From Coniferiporia sulphurascens (taxonomy: Eukaryota; Basidiomycota; Agaricomycetes; Hymenochaetales; Hymenochaetaceae), in assembly GCA_002794785.1 (NCBI GenBank), contig NBBA01000018.1, positions 310,001 through 374,000 on the forward strand: 64,000 nt of DNA, in the 5' to 3' direction. The notes under the pieces were generated by a model. That model was not told the origin of the DNA, did no database searches, and worked only from the letters and a program-made list of their open reading frames with translations. Below are positions 43,473 to 55,195 of the stretch, piece after piece. The translations under genes and the position numbers were made by a program. Position 1 is the first letter of the stretch, and every line of letters starts with the position of its first letter.

Positions 43473-44708
43473 ATGGTGGGGATGGTCGACCCGACCGCGA
43501 GCGCGCCCAAGCAGCCTGAGCGACCGCCGCCCGAGAGTTGGTGGAAAGGCGCATTCGCGAACCCTGTTCAGGTCAAGCGGCCTGCTCAAGGTATGCTCTG
43601 ATTCTGTGCTTACCCGTTTGCCAGGTCACCTCTTTTCTTTTCATTTTTCTCCGTTCTCCACACTCCGTTTCGCGTTCTAGCACCCGATCCTTACAAAAAT
43701 AAACAACTAACACCTCTCACCAGGCAAATTCTCCCCCAAAACAGACGAACGCTGCTTCACATGGTGCTCCCAAAGCGTGCGCGGACGACACGAAGGCGCA
43801 GACCCATGGTGTCGCTCCGTATGCGTTCGCCGCGTCTTCGCGCACGAGGTCCGCCAGCTCACGAGCCACTTTTCGAATGACGCTGCTGCGCACCGGCGCG
43901 CGTCGCTTGGGGTGTCGTCTGCATTAAACCAGGCAGGCGCAGGGGTGGTAGATCACCCACTCCCGCCGGAAGGCCAACCTGCGAGTGCGATCGTTGACGG
44001 GATCGTCGGTGGGCCGTCCGCCCTCCCCTCATCCTCTTCCAGCCCATCCAGCTCCGGCTCCTCTGTCCCCTCACGAAGCAGCGGGGGTGAGGAAGCGGAA
44101 GGCGTGCGCTACTGGCGCGAGGGCTGGTACGTGTGGATGACGAAGAACCGATGGGCAGCGCAGGAGCGTATGGACCTTATGATGCTTGATCTTGAGAAGC
44201 AGACGGCGTGGATGAGGACGAAGGAGCAGGAGGAGAGGGCGTGGGCGGAGGTGCAGCGCGTGAGGGAACGGGAGCGCGAGAGGACGCAGGGGCAGGGTGT
44301 GTTGAATGAGGGAGAGCGGACGGAGGATGCAGGGCTGAGGCAGGAGCAGGATGAGGACGATGAGGACGGGCCGCCTCGGCATCCGTATCCCAATGCTGCG
44401 TACGTCTTCGGTATTTAAACAAGACCAACGACTAACTAACGCCCCCTTCCCCCCGCAGCGAAGAATCCTTCCTCATTCGCATCCCTTCCCAACTCCCGCC
44501 TCTAGACGTATACGCGCGGCAGACACTCGCGCCAACACGCAAGGTCCTAGAGATCCTGCACACGAGCATCGAGAACGGTAACCAGCGCGAGTTCGCGCGG
44601 CGTGCATGGGAGACGGCGTGGAGTGGGGCGCCGTTTACGCTTGTGAGGAACGTGTTTAAGGTGTGTGTGGATACGTTTAGGAAGGGGCCTGGGGATGAGG
44701 GTGAGTAG
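43473..44708 (+). CDS. Orphan protein with N-terminal Cys/Trp motif
   Basis: Not recognised. Three exons: 43473-43590, 43724-44399, 44459-44708; 347 residues. The N-terminus is Pro-rich (KQPERPPPESWWKGAFANP), followed by a Cys-rich block TDERCFTWCSQSV and DPWCRSVCVRRVFAHEV (about 47-85), four Cys spaced like a small metal-binding or disulfide unit. A linker of Ser/Pro (about 130-155) leads to a long charged helix (about 185-240, rich in Arg/Glu/Gln) that may form a coiled coil. The C-terminal helical region is LDVYARQTLAPTRKVLEIL. It was spliced by phase and signal strength; the 133-nt first intron is the least certain. It could be a mitochondrial or organelle small-subunit protein, but nothing proves this. 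Confidence 0.7.
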
Positions 44709-44884
44709 GCGTAGGTTGGGGTTCCAACTTCCGATTAGGAGTACGTTTTTTGTTTTGTTTTCGTCGTTGGGCGTAGTGTACATTTTGTAACAGTAGCATA
44801 GTATAGATGTGAGTTAATGTCACGTGTATGGACGGTACGCGTCCGAGTCGCGTCTTTCGGAATTAATATTGAAACCAGACTGCG

Positions 44885-45979
44885 ATGGACGAGCTGAGGA
44901 AACTCGTATCCGCCGCAACGCCGGCCGACACACTCGCCAAAGAGGCGCTCTACAGTACGGACCCAACATCGTCGCCGTACCCTGCACTCACCCGCACCCA
45001 CACTCCTACAGCACACATCGAGACACGCATCCTCCCTCGGCTCGACAAAGACACCGAGTGTCCACCACTGCACCTGCTCGTGTACGCAGCGAAGGACATC
45101 GCGCAGCCGCATCTCCTACGCGCGGACATACCCGGGCTCCTGGCGCTTCTTGCGCAGATCGAGCATGTTCGTGAGCGCGCGGTGCGTGGGGCGGCGGACG
45201 CGCTTGTGCTCAACGAACGTTATACCGCTGCTGCTATTGCGTCTTCGTCGAGTCCTGCGGGAAGGAACCAATGGAAGGGCGTGGATGGCAAGCCCAAAGT
45301 GCGCCTGCTCGAGAAACTGGAGAGGAAGGCGCTGAAGAAGATCGTGAATGGCGCACCGGAGGCGAGGTTCGTGTACGTTGAAGGGATCTTCTTGAACCTC
45401 TGCAAACTGGTACGTCTCCCTCTTACTCTTTCTTTCCTTCATCATTCTCACCCACGATCGCAGCACATACACAGCCTCTGGACGTCTCCTCAAGCATACA
45501 TGCTCTCCAAGACGATGGGCGCGTTCTTCCCCTCGCTTGGTGTCCCTCCAGGCAAGGACGGCTTGGCGGACGCACTCTGGACGGGTACGCTGCACCATGG
45601 ATTTACGCGAGCGGAGCGTGCGCGTGTACATGATGTCGGGCGCGCGGTGAAGGCCTTTCTCGATGCGGCGAGCGCGTGGGACCTCGAGCGGGAGACGTTT
45701 TTGCGGAAACGCGGGTGAGTCCTTGTCTTGGGCTTAGGCTTACTTGTTCTGGCTGGTGCTCACTCCGCCTAAAGGTTCTCGGAGGAGGAGATCTTCGGAG
45801 ACGGAGAGTTCATGTCGTATACGCAGAGTTTCGTCGCGCGCTTCCCGCCGCCGGTCGAGGAGGATGCAGTTGTGCGGATGCTTCTCAGCTATTTGAACTC
45901 GGTGGAGGGTACTGTTGCGACTTTGCAGAGTTTATTCCCGACGACGGCGGTTGAAGGCGCTGTGAAGCGCGAGTCGTAG
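44885..45979 (+). CDS. Orphan conserved-looking soluble protein
   Basis: Not recognised. Three exons: 44885-45409, 45464-45714, 45775-45979 (introns 54 and 60 nt), 326 residues. All-helical in appearance, without signal peptide or membrane segment. It begins MDELRKLVSAATPADTLAKE, then LHLLVYAAKDIAQPHLLRAD and a basic stretch KVRLLEKLERKALKKIVNG (about 138-156). Later segments are YMLSKTMGAFFPSLGV and EIFGDGEFMSYTQSFVARFP. Splices keep phase and the spliced protein has no low-complexity filler, which argues for a real gene. It lies head-to-tail 176 bp after the previous orphan gene. Confidence 0.75.
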
Positions 45980-46173
45980 CTGCCTATGCTACGCTGTATT
46001 TTTTCTCGATTATTTCTTTTTTGTTTCCTCTGATCGTTTTCACATGTTGTATACTACCTCACTTACGTAGCCGGAATCGCGTCAGACGCGTCCGCGGCCG
46101 CACTAAAGTCTAACCCGAGACGCGCTTTTGCCTGCTTGCTCCGAACTCTTACTACTTGCACCGACACATCGCC

Positions 46174-49100
46174 ATGTCTCTCCGGCGACGAAAGACGTGG
46201 TTCTGGCAAAAGAACTCGGAAGGGACGGAGACGCCTGAGAGCGAGCAAGAGGACTCGTTGGAGGGAAGCAGTGCGTCGTCGAGCACGGTTGAGGTGCGGG
46301 CGAACGAGAAGGTGAAGGAGAAACTGGAGAAAGTGCGTACTAGGAGATATCTAATCCTCTGAGATCCTGCTAATGAAGTGCATCTATCTGTCTAGAAATC
46401 TATATTCTCGTCACGTAAATTCATTTTCCCTCTGGGCATACTACGTACGTACGCAAGAATGAGCCTACACACGAACCGATCTGACCAACCCTTTCGCAGT
46501 CGGTACCATGCTCGGCGCCGCCATCCTCGCGCCCACAACCGGCGGCCCACTCGAGATGCCCGCACAGCTCGCCCTCCTCCTCGAACAATCCCAATCCGAC
46601 CTCGCCTCGCTCCTCTCCAGCGCCCTCCCCGACGTCGACTGGGACTGGGACTGGGACTGGGCGCGTGTCGAGAACGAATGGGGTGCACTCAAAGCGCGCA
46701 TCCCCGAGCCTTGGAAGCTCAATAACGACGGACGCGAGTTCCAAGTCGGCGAGAGACTCCGGGCGCGTGGGCTTGGGGCTAATTTCCCGGTTGTGCTTGT
46801 GCCGGGCATTATATCGACGGGGTTGGAGTCGTGGTCTACTGCGGAGGAGTATAGAGGCTGGTTTAGGCAGAAGGTGTGGGGTGGGCTGCAGTGCGTGTTT
46901 TTTTAATGGTTTTGTTTTGTTTGTGTATGGGCGCTGAGGCGGGTGCGGATGGGTGGGTAGTATGCTTTCGCAGGTAGCGTTCAACCGCGACAAGTGGATG
47001 GCTTCAGTGCTCCTGGACCCAGAGACAGGGCTCGATCCTCCAGGCGTGAAAGTGCGCGCTGCACAGGGTACGTGTTAGACTCCCGCTCTCACCCTCCTTG
47101 TACTTCGAAACTAGCCCTTATTAACCGCTATCGCCTCAGGCATCGACGCGGCGTCATCCTTCATGCAGGGCTACTGGATCTGGTCGAAGATCGTCGAGAA
47201 CCTCGCAGTCGTAGGGTACGATACGAATAACCTCATCCTTGCGGCGTACGACTGGCGGCTCTCGTATTGGAATCTTGAAGAGAGAGACGGGTATTTTTCG
47301 CGTCTTAAGGCGAGTATCGAGGATATGAGGTGCGGTTTCGCGCTTTGCGCTGTTTTCTTTTTCCCTTTGGTGCAGTGTACTGGACGATTGCTGAGTATGT
47401 TTCGTTCGTGAGGTAGGAAGAGACACGATAAGAAAGTCGTCTTGGTCGCGCACTCGATGGGCAGCTCGGTGCGCGGACTTCATCTTCGCACATAGGTCGG
47501 CTGAATGTAAACGTCCGCAATGCTTCTAGGTCATGCTGGTGTGCCCATTGTCCTGAACGTTTCTTCCTCTATTCGTGTTGATCGGTCATTTATTTTAGTA
47601 CTTGTGAGTCTGCAATTCATTACATCACTCGACCGTCTCTTATTCGCTCTACCGTGCTCAGCTTCAAATGGGTAGAATCGCCCCAGTTTGGCGGTGGCGG
47701 GCCCACCTGGGTAGAGGTCGGGCAGCCGTTCCTCTTTTATCTCACCTCCCAGCCAGTCTAATGTGACTACACACGTATAGGATCACATCGAAGCGCTCAT
47801 CTCTGCAGCCGGAACACACCTCGTGAGTTAATCCGCCTCTATGTTACGCGTCGTAATCTAAACCCTTGCCATCTACTAGGGAGTCGTAAGTCCCCCCCAC
47901 ATTCGCTGCCGTTATTCGTGACGCGTGGCTCATGGACCCGACGTTCATTGCTCGCCGCTCGCTGACTGACTGATGCGATACGATGCGACGCGCAGCCGAA
48001 AGCAATGACCGCGTTCCTATCCGGCGAGATGAAGGACACAGTCGAGCTACACCCTACCGGGGCATACGGTGCGTCATCCCCATGTGCTACGTGAAGCAAT
48101 GAATGGGTTTTTTTGATTAAGAACGACACCGATCTTAGTACTTGAGCGGTTCTTCTCGCGCAAGGAGCGCGCGAAGCTTTTCCGCAGCTGGGCGGGCAGT
48201 GCGAGCATGTGGATCAAGGTTAGCCCCCCCTTCCTCCGGTTCCCTTGTCTTCCTCGCTCCGCTTTTCGTCTCTCGTTTTCCTCGCTGAATACTGGACTGA
48301 CACTCATATCGTCTACCTCCTACTGCCAATGTGGCTCTAGGGCGGCGACGCGATCTGGGGCAACCACACGCACGCGCCAGACGACGCGGGGAACTGCACA
48401 CAGTCGCACGGGAGCTTCCTCTCTTTCCGGCCGGCCGAGCTTCTCGGACAGAACGCGAGCGATAAGAAGAACGAGAATAGGAGTGTTGCTACTGAGGCGC
48501 GGAATATGACGGCGGAGGAGGCGGGGACTTGGATCCTTGAGCATACGCCTGTGAGCTTCCAGGTGAGGGCTCCCTTATTTTTCAGAATGTTTCCCGAGCC
48601 GGAGCCGGAGTCGGAGTGGGATTGTACCCGGTGCTGATTTACTTATAATGCCAACTGTTCAGAAAATGATGGAGTCGAATTACTCGTGTGGGATCGAGCG
48701 GGATGAGAGGAAACTGGAACTGAACGATGATGACCCGACTAAGTGGAGTAACCCGCTTGAATCGAGGTAGGCGGTCTTAAGTATGAAGAAGTGGCAGAGA
48801 TTTTATTACCACGAACAGACTTCCGAATGCCCCGTCTATGAAGCTGTATTGTATCTACGGACACGGGAAGGAGACCGAGGTTCGTGGTGCCTTATATTAA
48901 CTGCTCGATGGACCCGTGCTAAATTAAATTCACCAACAGCGTTCATACTGGTGCGAGAAATCTACTTAATTCAAGTTCTATATCTAACGCACGCAGGTAC
49001 GCGCGAGGCGAGTACGAGCACGACGAGACGATCCCCGATGCTGCAGGCGCGATGTGCGCGGACGCGGAGGACTGCAAGAGCCCGCGCGCACCACTCGACT

Positions 49101-49613
49101 TGCCGCTGGCGCGCAAGAACTGGATCGACTACGAGGTGTCCGACGAGCAGTCGCTTCCCAAGGTCTGTGGCCGATAAATGGCGCGGTAGGCAGCTCGTGT
49201 AACTGATTATGGAATTAAATGTAGGTCAAGAATGGAGTGAAGCTCGGTGAGGGCGACGGCACGGTGAGCCTGCTGAGTCTAGGCGCGATGTGCGTCGAGG
49301 GCTGGAAGCGCAAGCGGTGGAACCCGGGCGGGATCAAAATTATCACGAATGAGGTCAGCAGTACGAATCGTGCGCCATCGGAGTAAGTAGAGATGCTGAA
49401 TGTTTTCGCCCCCCTCGGACTTGCCAGCTTCCGCACCTTCCGACGCCGACGATACCTCGCGGAGGGGCAAATACGAGCGACCACGTGGACATCCTTGGGT
49501 CGACGGGCCTGAATGAGTTGATCGTGAAGGTTGCGACCGGCGCGGGAGAAGAGATAGAGGACACGTTCGTGTCGAACATCCGGGAGTACACACAGTACAT
49601 GCAGTGGGATTGA
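46174..49613 (+). CDS. LRO1: Phospholipid:diacylglycerol acyltransferase (PDAT), LRO1
   Basis: ER enzyme that moves an acyl chain from a phospholipid to diacylglycerol, making triacylglycerol. Eighteen exons: 46174-46332, 46396-46444, 46500-46890, 46961-47067, 47140-47329, 47418-47469, 47530-47538, 47599-47603, 47662-47716, 47781-47822, 47880-47885, 47996-48068, 48139-48218, 48341-48562, 48663-48766, 48997-49162, 49225-49353, 49428-49613; 674 residues (yeast Lro1 has 661). A basic N-terminus precedes one membrane helix (FPLGILLGTMLGAAIL). LCAT-family motifs: VLVPGIISTGLESW, AAYDWRLSYWNLEERD, catalytic Ser in AHSMGSSVML, and C-terminal His in TSDHVDILG. Three exons are 9, 5 and 6 nt; skipping any of them breaks conserved motifs. 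The 230-nt intron 48767-48996 is the longest. Confidence 0.93.
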
Positions 49614-49965
49614 CTGGGCGGCTTCTTTCCTCTTCTCTCCCCTTACTTTATTTCATTATTCGTCGGGCTACACAGAGGACATGTACTTAACTAGACACTC
49701 CCGAGATTTCAAGGCACTGGAGCGCGTGCCCTGGCAGGCGGGCGCTCGCCTTCTGCTGTTTTTTTAAATTGTTTTTTCGCTGCTGCCGCGCGGTCAGAGC
49801 AAAGACCTCATGGGCCCCTATGGGCATGCGCTGGCGAGGGGGGCCTGGCTTTCGGCAGCGGCCGGGCGCAGACTCGGCTCGCAACCGGATATATGCGTCA
49901 CTCGACTCGATATCTGCCAGCTCGTCGTCCGCTCGCGCTCTGAGCCCCGTTCAACCCAACCCACC

Positions 49966-51371
49966 ATGCGTGCGTGCCCCTTTTCTGCCCCTATTTTCTG
50001 CTCGTCGTCGTCGCTGCAAACGCTGACGGTACCCATGCAGGTCTCATCCTCCGCGACGACCCCGCCGCCGTCGGCGAGTACATCGCAAGCTACATCTGCA
50101 AGCGGTGCGTGCACCCCTTGCTGCGTGTATGCGCGCCCCCTCGCTGACCCGAAAACCCAGGATCAAGGAGTTCGCACCGACCGCGCAGCGGCCCTTCGTC
50201 CTCGGTCTCCCTACCGGCTCGTCCCCGCTCCCGACGTACCGCGCGCTCATCCGCATGGTCAAGGAGGGCAAGCTCTCGTACGTTCGCATACTTAACCACG
50301 TATTGTACGTGCTTGGGCTGATGCTGACGCCAACCCAGATTCAAGCATGTCATCACGTTCAACATGGACGAGTACGTCGGGCTCCCGCGCGACCACCCCG
50401 AGTCATACCACACCTTCATGTTCCGCGAGTTCTTCAGCCACAGTGCGTAACGCGTCCTGCGTCCTTTCCGCCACCCCTATCTGCTCGTGCATATATCCGC
50501 CTTTTTCGTGCTCGTCTCATTTTCTTTTTTCAGTCGACATCCCTCCGACCCAGGTGCATCTCCTAGACGGCACCGCGAACGATCTGCACAGCGAGTGCGC
50601 CGCATACGAGGCGCTGATCCGCTCCGTTGGCGGCATCGAGCTCTTCCTCGGCGGTATCGGCGAGGACGGGCACATCGCGTTCAACGAGCCCGGTGTGTAC
50701 TCTTCCCAACTACGCCTTTGCACGTAGCCGAAACTAACACTATGGACGCATATAGGCAGTTCCCTCAAATCGCGCACGCGCATCAAGACGCTCGCGTATG
50801 ACACGATCCTCGCGAACGCGCGTTTCTTCAACAATGACATCAACGCTGTACGTCTGCTTTCCCCCTTCCCGTTTTTTCCCCTCCGTCGTCTGCGTAGCTG
50901 ACGCGAATCATTTGTGAAGGTACCCCGGATGGCCCTGACCGTCGGCGTCGGCACCGTCCTCGACTCGCGCGAGGTCGTCATCGTCGTTACCGGTCAGCGC
51001 AAGGCGCTCGCGCTCAGCAAGGCCATCGAGGAAGGCGTCAACCACCTCGTACGCAGCCTCCCTTCCCTTCCCCTCCTTTCTCCAAAGATTAACCAACCAC
51101 TTCCCCCTTCACCGACGCGCAGTGGACGCTCTCGGCAGTGCAGCACCACCCCTGGGCGCTCATCGTCGCAGACAGCGACGCGACACTCGAGCTGCGCGTC
51201 AAGACCGTGCGCTACTTCCGCAGCATCGAGCGCGTGCAGGACGAAGTCGAGGCGCACCACGCGGAGCTCCGCGCGAAGGGCATCGCGACCGGCGGCGCGC
51301 TCGGTGTCGCGGGTGTCATTGGCCACGGAACGCATGGTGCACATGGGGGCACGGATGGCGCGGACGTGTAG
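49966..51371 (+). CDS. Glucosamine-6-phosphate deaminase/isomerase (NagB family)
   Basis: Converts glucosamine-6-phosphate to fructose-6-phosphate and ammonia, the last step of GlcNAc breakdown. Eight exons: 49966-49969 (4 nt, ATGC), 50041-50104, 50161-50277, 50339-50442, 50534-50692, 50756-50847, 50920-51048, 51123-51371; 305 residues. Motifs: [16 protein letters not shown] at the N-terminus, substrate loop [25 protein letters not shown] with the catalytic Asp, [17 protein letters not shown] with the catalytic His, and [17 protein letters not shown]. The C-terminal 25 residues are Gly/His-rich and outside the family core. The start codon sits alone in a tiny exon, so automated models may start late. 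The partner GlcNAc kinase is at 3.3-4.5 kb. Confidence 0.93.
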
Positions 51372-52077
51372 TCGTTGTGGGCGTAGGCGTATGCGGGCGC
51401 GTTGGCCAACGCCGTTGGCCGTGTCTGACTGACTGATTGACTGATAGACTGTATGCGGATGACGGATGACGAAGGACGGAAGAGAGCACGAAGTACACGC
51501 ACTTTGTATGAATATGTATTCCTTCTTCTGCGGGTATCCCGGCAAGGGAAATGAAAAAAGAGCTCTCAACTCTTTTCTTTGACCTGGATTCTAACACGTA
51601 AATGTAATCCTTCTGAACGGACGTACTACGTACCGTACCAGGACTCTGAAGGGTTCCGTTACATGGTGCTTCCACCGACAGTGCTGTCTGGTGGAACCAG
51701 GCCTATTAGTCCGATGGATAGACCATGGTTACAGAAAGGAAGTTAGTCGGATTGCTCTCGCTCTCGTAACAAACAACTAAAATCGCGAAAGTTCAACCCC
51801 CTTCTTTTACAGAGTCATCTGTATTTCTCATACGTTTACATGGCATACACCTGACGGAGGGAAAAGTACATCTTTACGTCCCCATTTCATATTTCACATC
51901 GAAGACCCTTCTCGAGAGTGCAGGTGCGTCCAGAGCACATGTGCCCACTCCTCGCAGGACCCCATGAACATTTTGCCCCACACCGCGGACCACGTCCAGC
52001 CCCAGCAGCTCCGAGTCCGCAATACACGCACATCGCCCCACACCCTCCCTCCCCTCAACACAGAATACAGAGATACC
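51372..52077. other. Intergenic region, deaminase and GFA-protein 3' flanks
   Basis: About 0.7 kb between convergent genes. Nothing beyond presumed 3' UTRs is seen. Confidence 0.5.
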
Positions 52078-52629
52078 CTACATGCTCGCTCCATCGAAGA
52101 ACGTCGGGTTTAGCTTGTCTACCTGGATGCCCTCGAACGTACGCGCGTTAACGCCGACGAGGCCAAAGCCCGTCCACAGGATGCTGGACCCGCAGTTCGG
52201 GCAGAACTGACGCACGAGCATCTTCTTTCCCCATTCGTACTTGGACAACTCCTCGAACGAGCCCGCTGTGAAGTGAAAGCGTGCCTCCGGCGCGAATCTG
52301 TGTGGGTACGCGGGGTCAATGCCAAGGCAAGATGAAACGAAATGGGACGGTGAAGCGTCAACGTTTCAACGTTGGCAGAAAGCGAATTGGAGCTGGGGGG
52401 GTAGCGGGACAGGAGGTGCAGAGGAGACGCACACAAGAAGCTCAGCCTTCTGCGTGCAGATGCTGCAGTTGCACGTCAAGGGCTGGCGTGCCTCAAGCGA
52501 CGGATGCTCGAGCTCAAACGTGAACTTCTTGCAATGGCATCCACCCTTGAACGTCTTGATCTCCGCGCCCTCGGGCCATGGCCGGAATGGCGGGGGTACT
52601 TCGGCATCGGCGGCAGTTGGGGTAGACAT
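52078..52629 (-). CDS. GFA-family (glutathione-dependent formaldehyde-activating enzyme-like) zinc protein
   Basis: Two exons, 52629-52433 and 52297-52078, joined by a 135-nt intron (GTGCGT...CACAG); 138 residues. Mss4-like fold with three Cys pairs: GGCHCKKFTFE (about 32-42), TCNCSICTQKAELL (about 54-67), and FCPNCGSSILWTGFG (about 95-109). The spacing is that of the GFA family, whose members bind glutathione or zinc; true formaldehyde activity is shown only for some bacterial members. The start is the ATG of MSTPTAADAE; a longer in-frame ORF begins at 52827 but adds unrelated sequence. Probably a cytosolic protein of unknown substrate. Confidence 0.85.
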
Positions 52630-53125
52630 CCCGGAAGTATCCGCTTGTGTGTGTATGTGGGTGGATGGGTTGTTGAGTGGGGTGGGGCAGTCAACGACGT
52701 TGTCTGGATTTCTGTCCTTTAATATGCACTCCGGGGAAGCCTCCCCAACCGGGAGTATCGATCTCGGTGTTAGCTTAAGTACGCGGATCAATTGTCCAGA
52801 GCGTGCCGCGAGCGAACACGTGTCCAAGCCAACAAAAGAAAAGGGCGCAAGCAGCTATTCAAGCTGTGATGATTCGCCACCAATGGGGTATCGGCGGGCT
52901 CAAGGGACGAAGTAGGGTGGAAACCCAGATGCGAGCACTCCGAGGCGAGACAAAGAGCTTCCCCACGGTAACGGGGTCCGTCTTGAGATTTGCGGGTTAT
53001 AGGCACCCGGGAAATAGCATTAACACATAATTACCGTCTAGTTCTTAATACGCTATACTTAAACGTCAGCAACGGGGGAATCACGGAAAGCCTGCAAACG
53101 TACCTCATAGAAAATATTCCGGATG
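52630..53125. other. Intergenic region
   Basis: About 0.5 kb between the GFA-protein start and the DUF218 gene's end, both on the minus strand. No coding signal or repeat is seen. Confidence 0.5.
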
Positions 53126-54494
53126 TCATAAGTTATCCCAGGGCAAAGGCCCACCAAATACGCGTGTAAACCTCCCACCCCCTTTAGCAGCTGGTATATT
53201 CCTGAGTGTGCCGTCATATATATTCGATCCCAAAGCAGATCTGTTTTCTAGACCTTCCGTATCATCACCGGGGCACCATTCTAATAACGAAGCAATCTCA
53301 GGCGCGGAAATGTGGTATGGGTGCGCTCGGTAGTGGATATTACGCGCCCGTCTCTTTTCGAGAAGTGAGCCGTGGCAACCGTATAGATCACGCATGTACG
53401 GCATATACCCGTTTTCAAGCTGGAACGCGCAGAAAAGTTAGAAAACATATTGAATAGAGGAATTCAAACAATCGGAAGGCTTATACACACCTCGCCCTTC
53501 ATGGCTACTTCACGCTGCTGCTCATGCTCCATGTCAATGCCCACGTACTCCCACTGCTGCGCAGGCCATCTGAGAGCAGCGCGATGTAGCTCGTCGAATC
53601 GGCTCTCCTTCATTGCGTAACCGACGACTGTCACGCGCTTCGGGTACCGTCCGGTCATCGTACGAAAACGCGCGATCGAAAAGAGCAAGTTTTGGAAAGA
53701 GTCAAGGGCATATTCTTCAGTCGCTGTTCGCTCGTAGGTGTTCAAATAGGAGCCGGAGGAGAATCGCGTGGGGAAGGAAGGATCAAGAAGTGATAGCGCC
53801 AGAGCCAGTGATAAGTAGGATGTAGACTCCGTTTTGGGCGTAGACGCCTGCGTCGCGCCTCTGTGAGGGGGAACGCGAATGGGTTAAAAAAAGATGTTCG
53901 CACTGCAAATATAGGTGTTACTTACCCACTGAACACAAGAAGACTTTTTGGATCTGCATCCGCCAGTTCCACCCTAAATTAAAATATGGCTTCAGTGCAT
54001 TCAGAAGGGCATAATTATAGCACGCACCCTTTACGGACATGTCCGACGAACGCCTCGATGCGCGTCTGCGCGCCGCTGCCATCGTTGTGATAGTTCTGCA
54101 TGGCCCATGAGTACCCATCTAGTGCTTCTCTTGCATCACTCCCAAGCCACACGCCATGTCCAGGGACCACGATGAGATGCTCGAGCTTTTGCAACCCGGC
54201 TGGCCTCTCAATCGTGTCCTCAATTGACTTTGGCGTGCCATAGGCTAGGTAGCTCGCCCTTCCATCATACTCGTAGAGTTCATTCAAATATTTTCCTCTT
54301 TCGAACCAGTGCCGAACGTTTACAAGGATGGAAAGCACAAGGGTTGCCACTAGGAGAAGTACGGCAAGATTTGTGACACGCGACCGCAAGAACAGAAGAT
54401 GTATCCGATACGACCAGTCGTACGTCGACGTTATACCAGACGAGCCTGGCTTTCGGTATTGCCGTCGCCGAGAGGAGACGGGTACAGGAAGCAT
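53126..54494 (-). CDS. DUF218-domain membrane protein
   Basis: Four exons: 54494-54028, 53973-53926, 53860-53491, 53419-53126; 392 residues. An N-terminal basic tail precedes one membrane helix (VTNLAVLLLVATLVLSILV, about 40-58). The DUF218 core has LIVVPGHGVWLG (about 105-117), HVRKGVELADADPKSLLVFS, GGATQAST with TESTSYL, TEEYALDSFQNLLFSIARF, and GRYPKRVTVVGYAMKESRF. The domain is known from bacterial SanA/YdcF proteins and from uncharacterised fungal proteins; no enzyme activity is established. The Gly-His-Gly and SGG motifs expected for the fold are kept, so it looks functional. Location is probably the secretory membrane system. Confidence 0.88.
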
Positions 54495-55195
54495 TCGAGG
54501 TGGATGGCAAAGACTGAGTAAGGGTTGTAATAACTTACAACCCTACCATGACGTCGATCCCGATCCCCTCCGAATCCGGACTCTAACCACTAGTTAGTAA
54601 AACATTGGCCTTCCGCATTATATTCCCTGTTCACTTGGAGGAATAGACTTCTGTTGCGTACTTGTGAATTTTGGTCACCAAGATATCAGGGAGATCATAT
54701 AGTTCGGCCATATTTATGGTATCAATTTCGCATTGGCCATCACATTTTGTGTATAATAGTAGTAGTGGGTCGTCCCACACTTGCTTTACATATGGGATGA
54801 TCAAGACCCCTCGACTCTCATCCAGCGGTAAGTAGCAGTTAGGAAGCCACCTTTCCACCATCGTGTGCCAGGCACAGACAGCCCACGACCCACGGCGAAG
54901 TTTGAACGCATTTGATCCCGGCTCTCAGCGACAATATACTATTGCTGGCCCTCCGAATACTGAGGGTGGAAGTACAATGAGTGTCTTAAGACATTTATGA
55001 CGGTTTTTGGTATTCGATCGTTTTGTAACAGTTGGAAAGGGTATCAAAGCTCGGGTTAAAGCCTTATTTTGGAGTTTTGTCTGATTGACCAAATACGTTG
55101 CATTGTGTCGCGTCCCAAGAAATAGCTTTCCCATGTTGTGTAGATATGAAGCATTCGCCTAACATGCATGAGTTATAAATTACTGATTCAGTGTA
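54495..55195. other. Intergenic region left of the duplicated F-box segment
   Basis: About 0.7 kb, presumably with the DUF218 promoter on the left. A 76-codon minus-strand ORF (54861-54631) has no known motif. No gene is supported. Confidence 0.4.

Noticed and set aside
48767..48996. ORF inside the 230-nt LRO1 intron
   Set aside because: The conserved protein joins SNPLESR to YARGEYEHDE across it; the ORF has no similarity and starts inside the intron.
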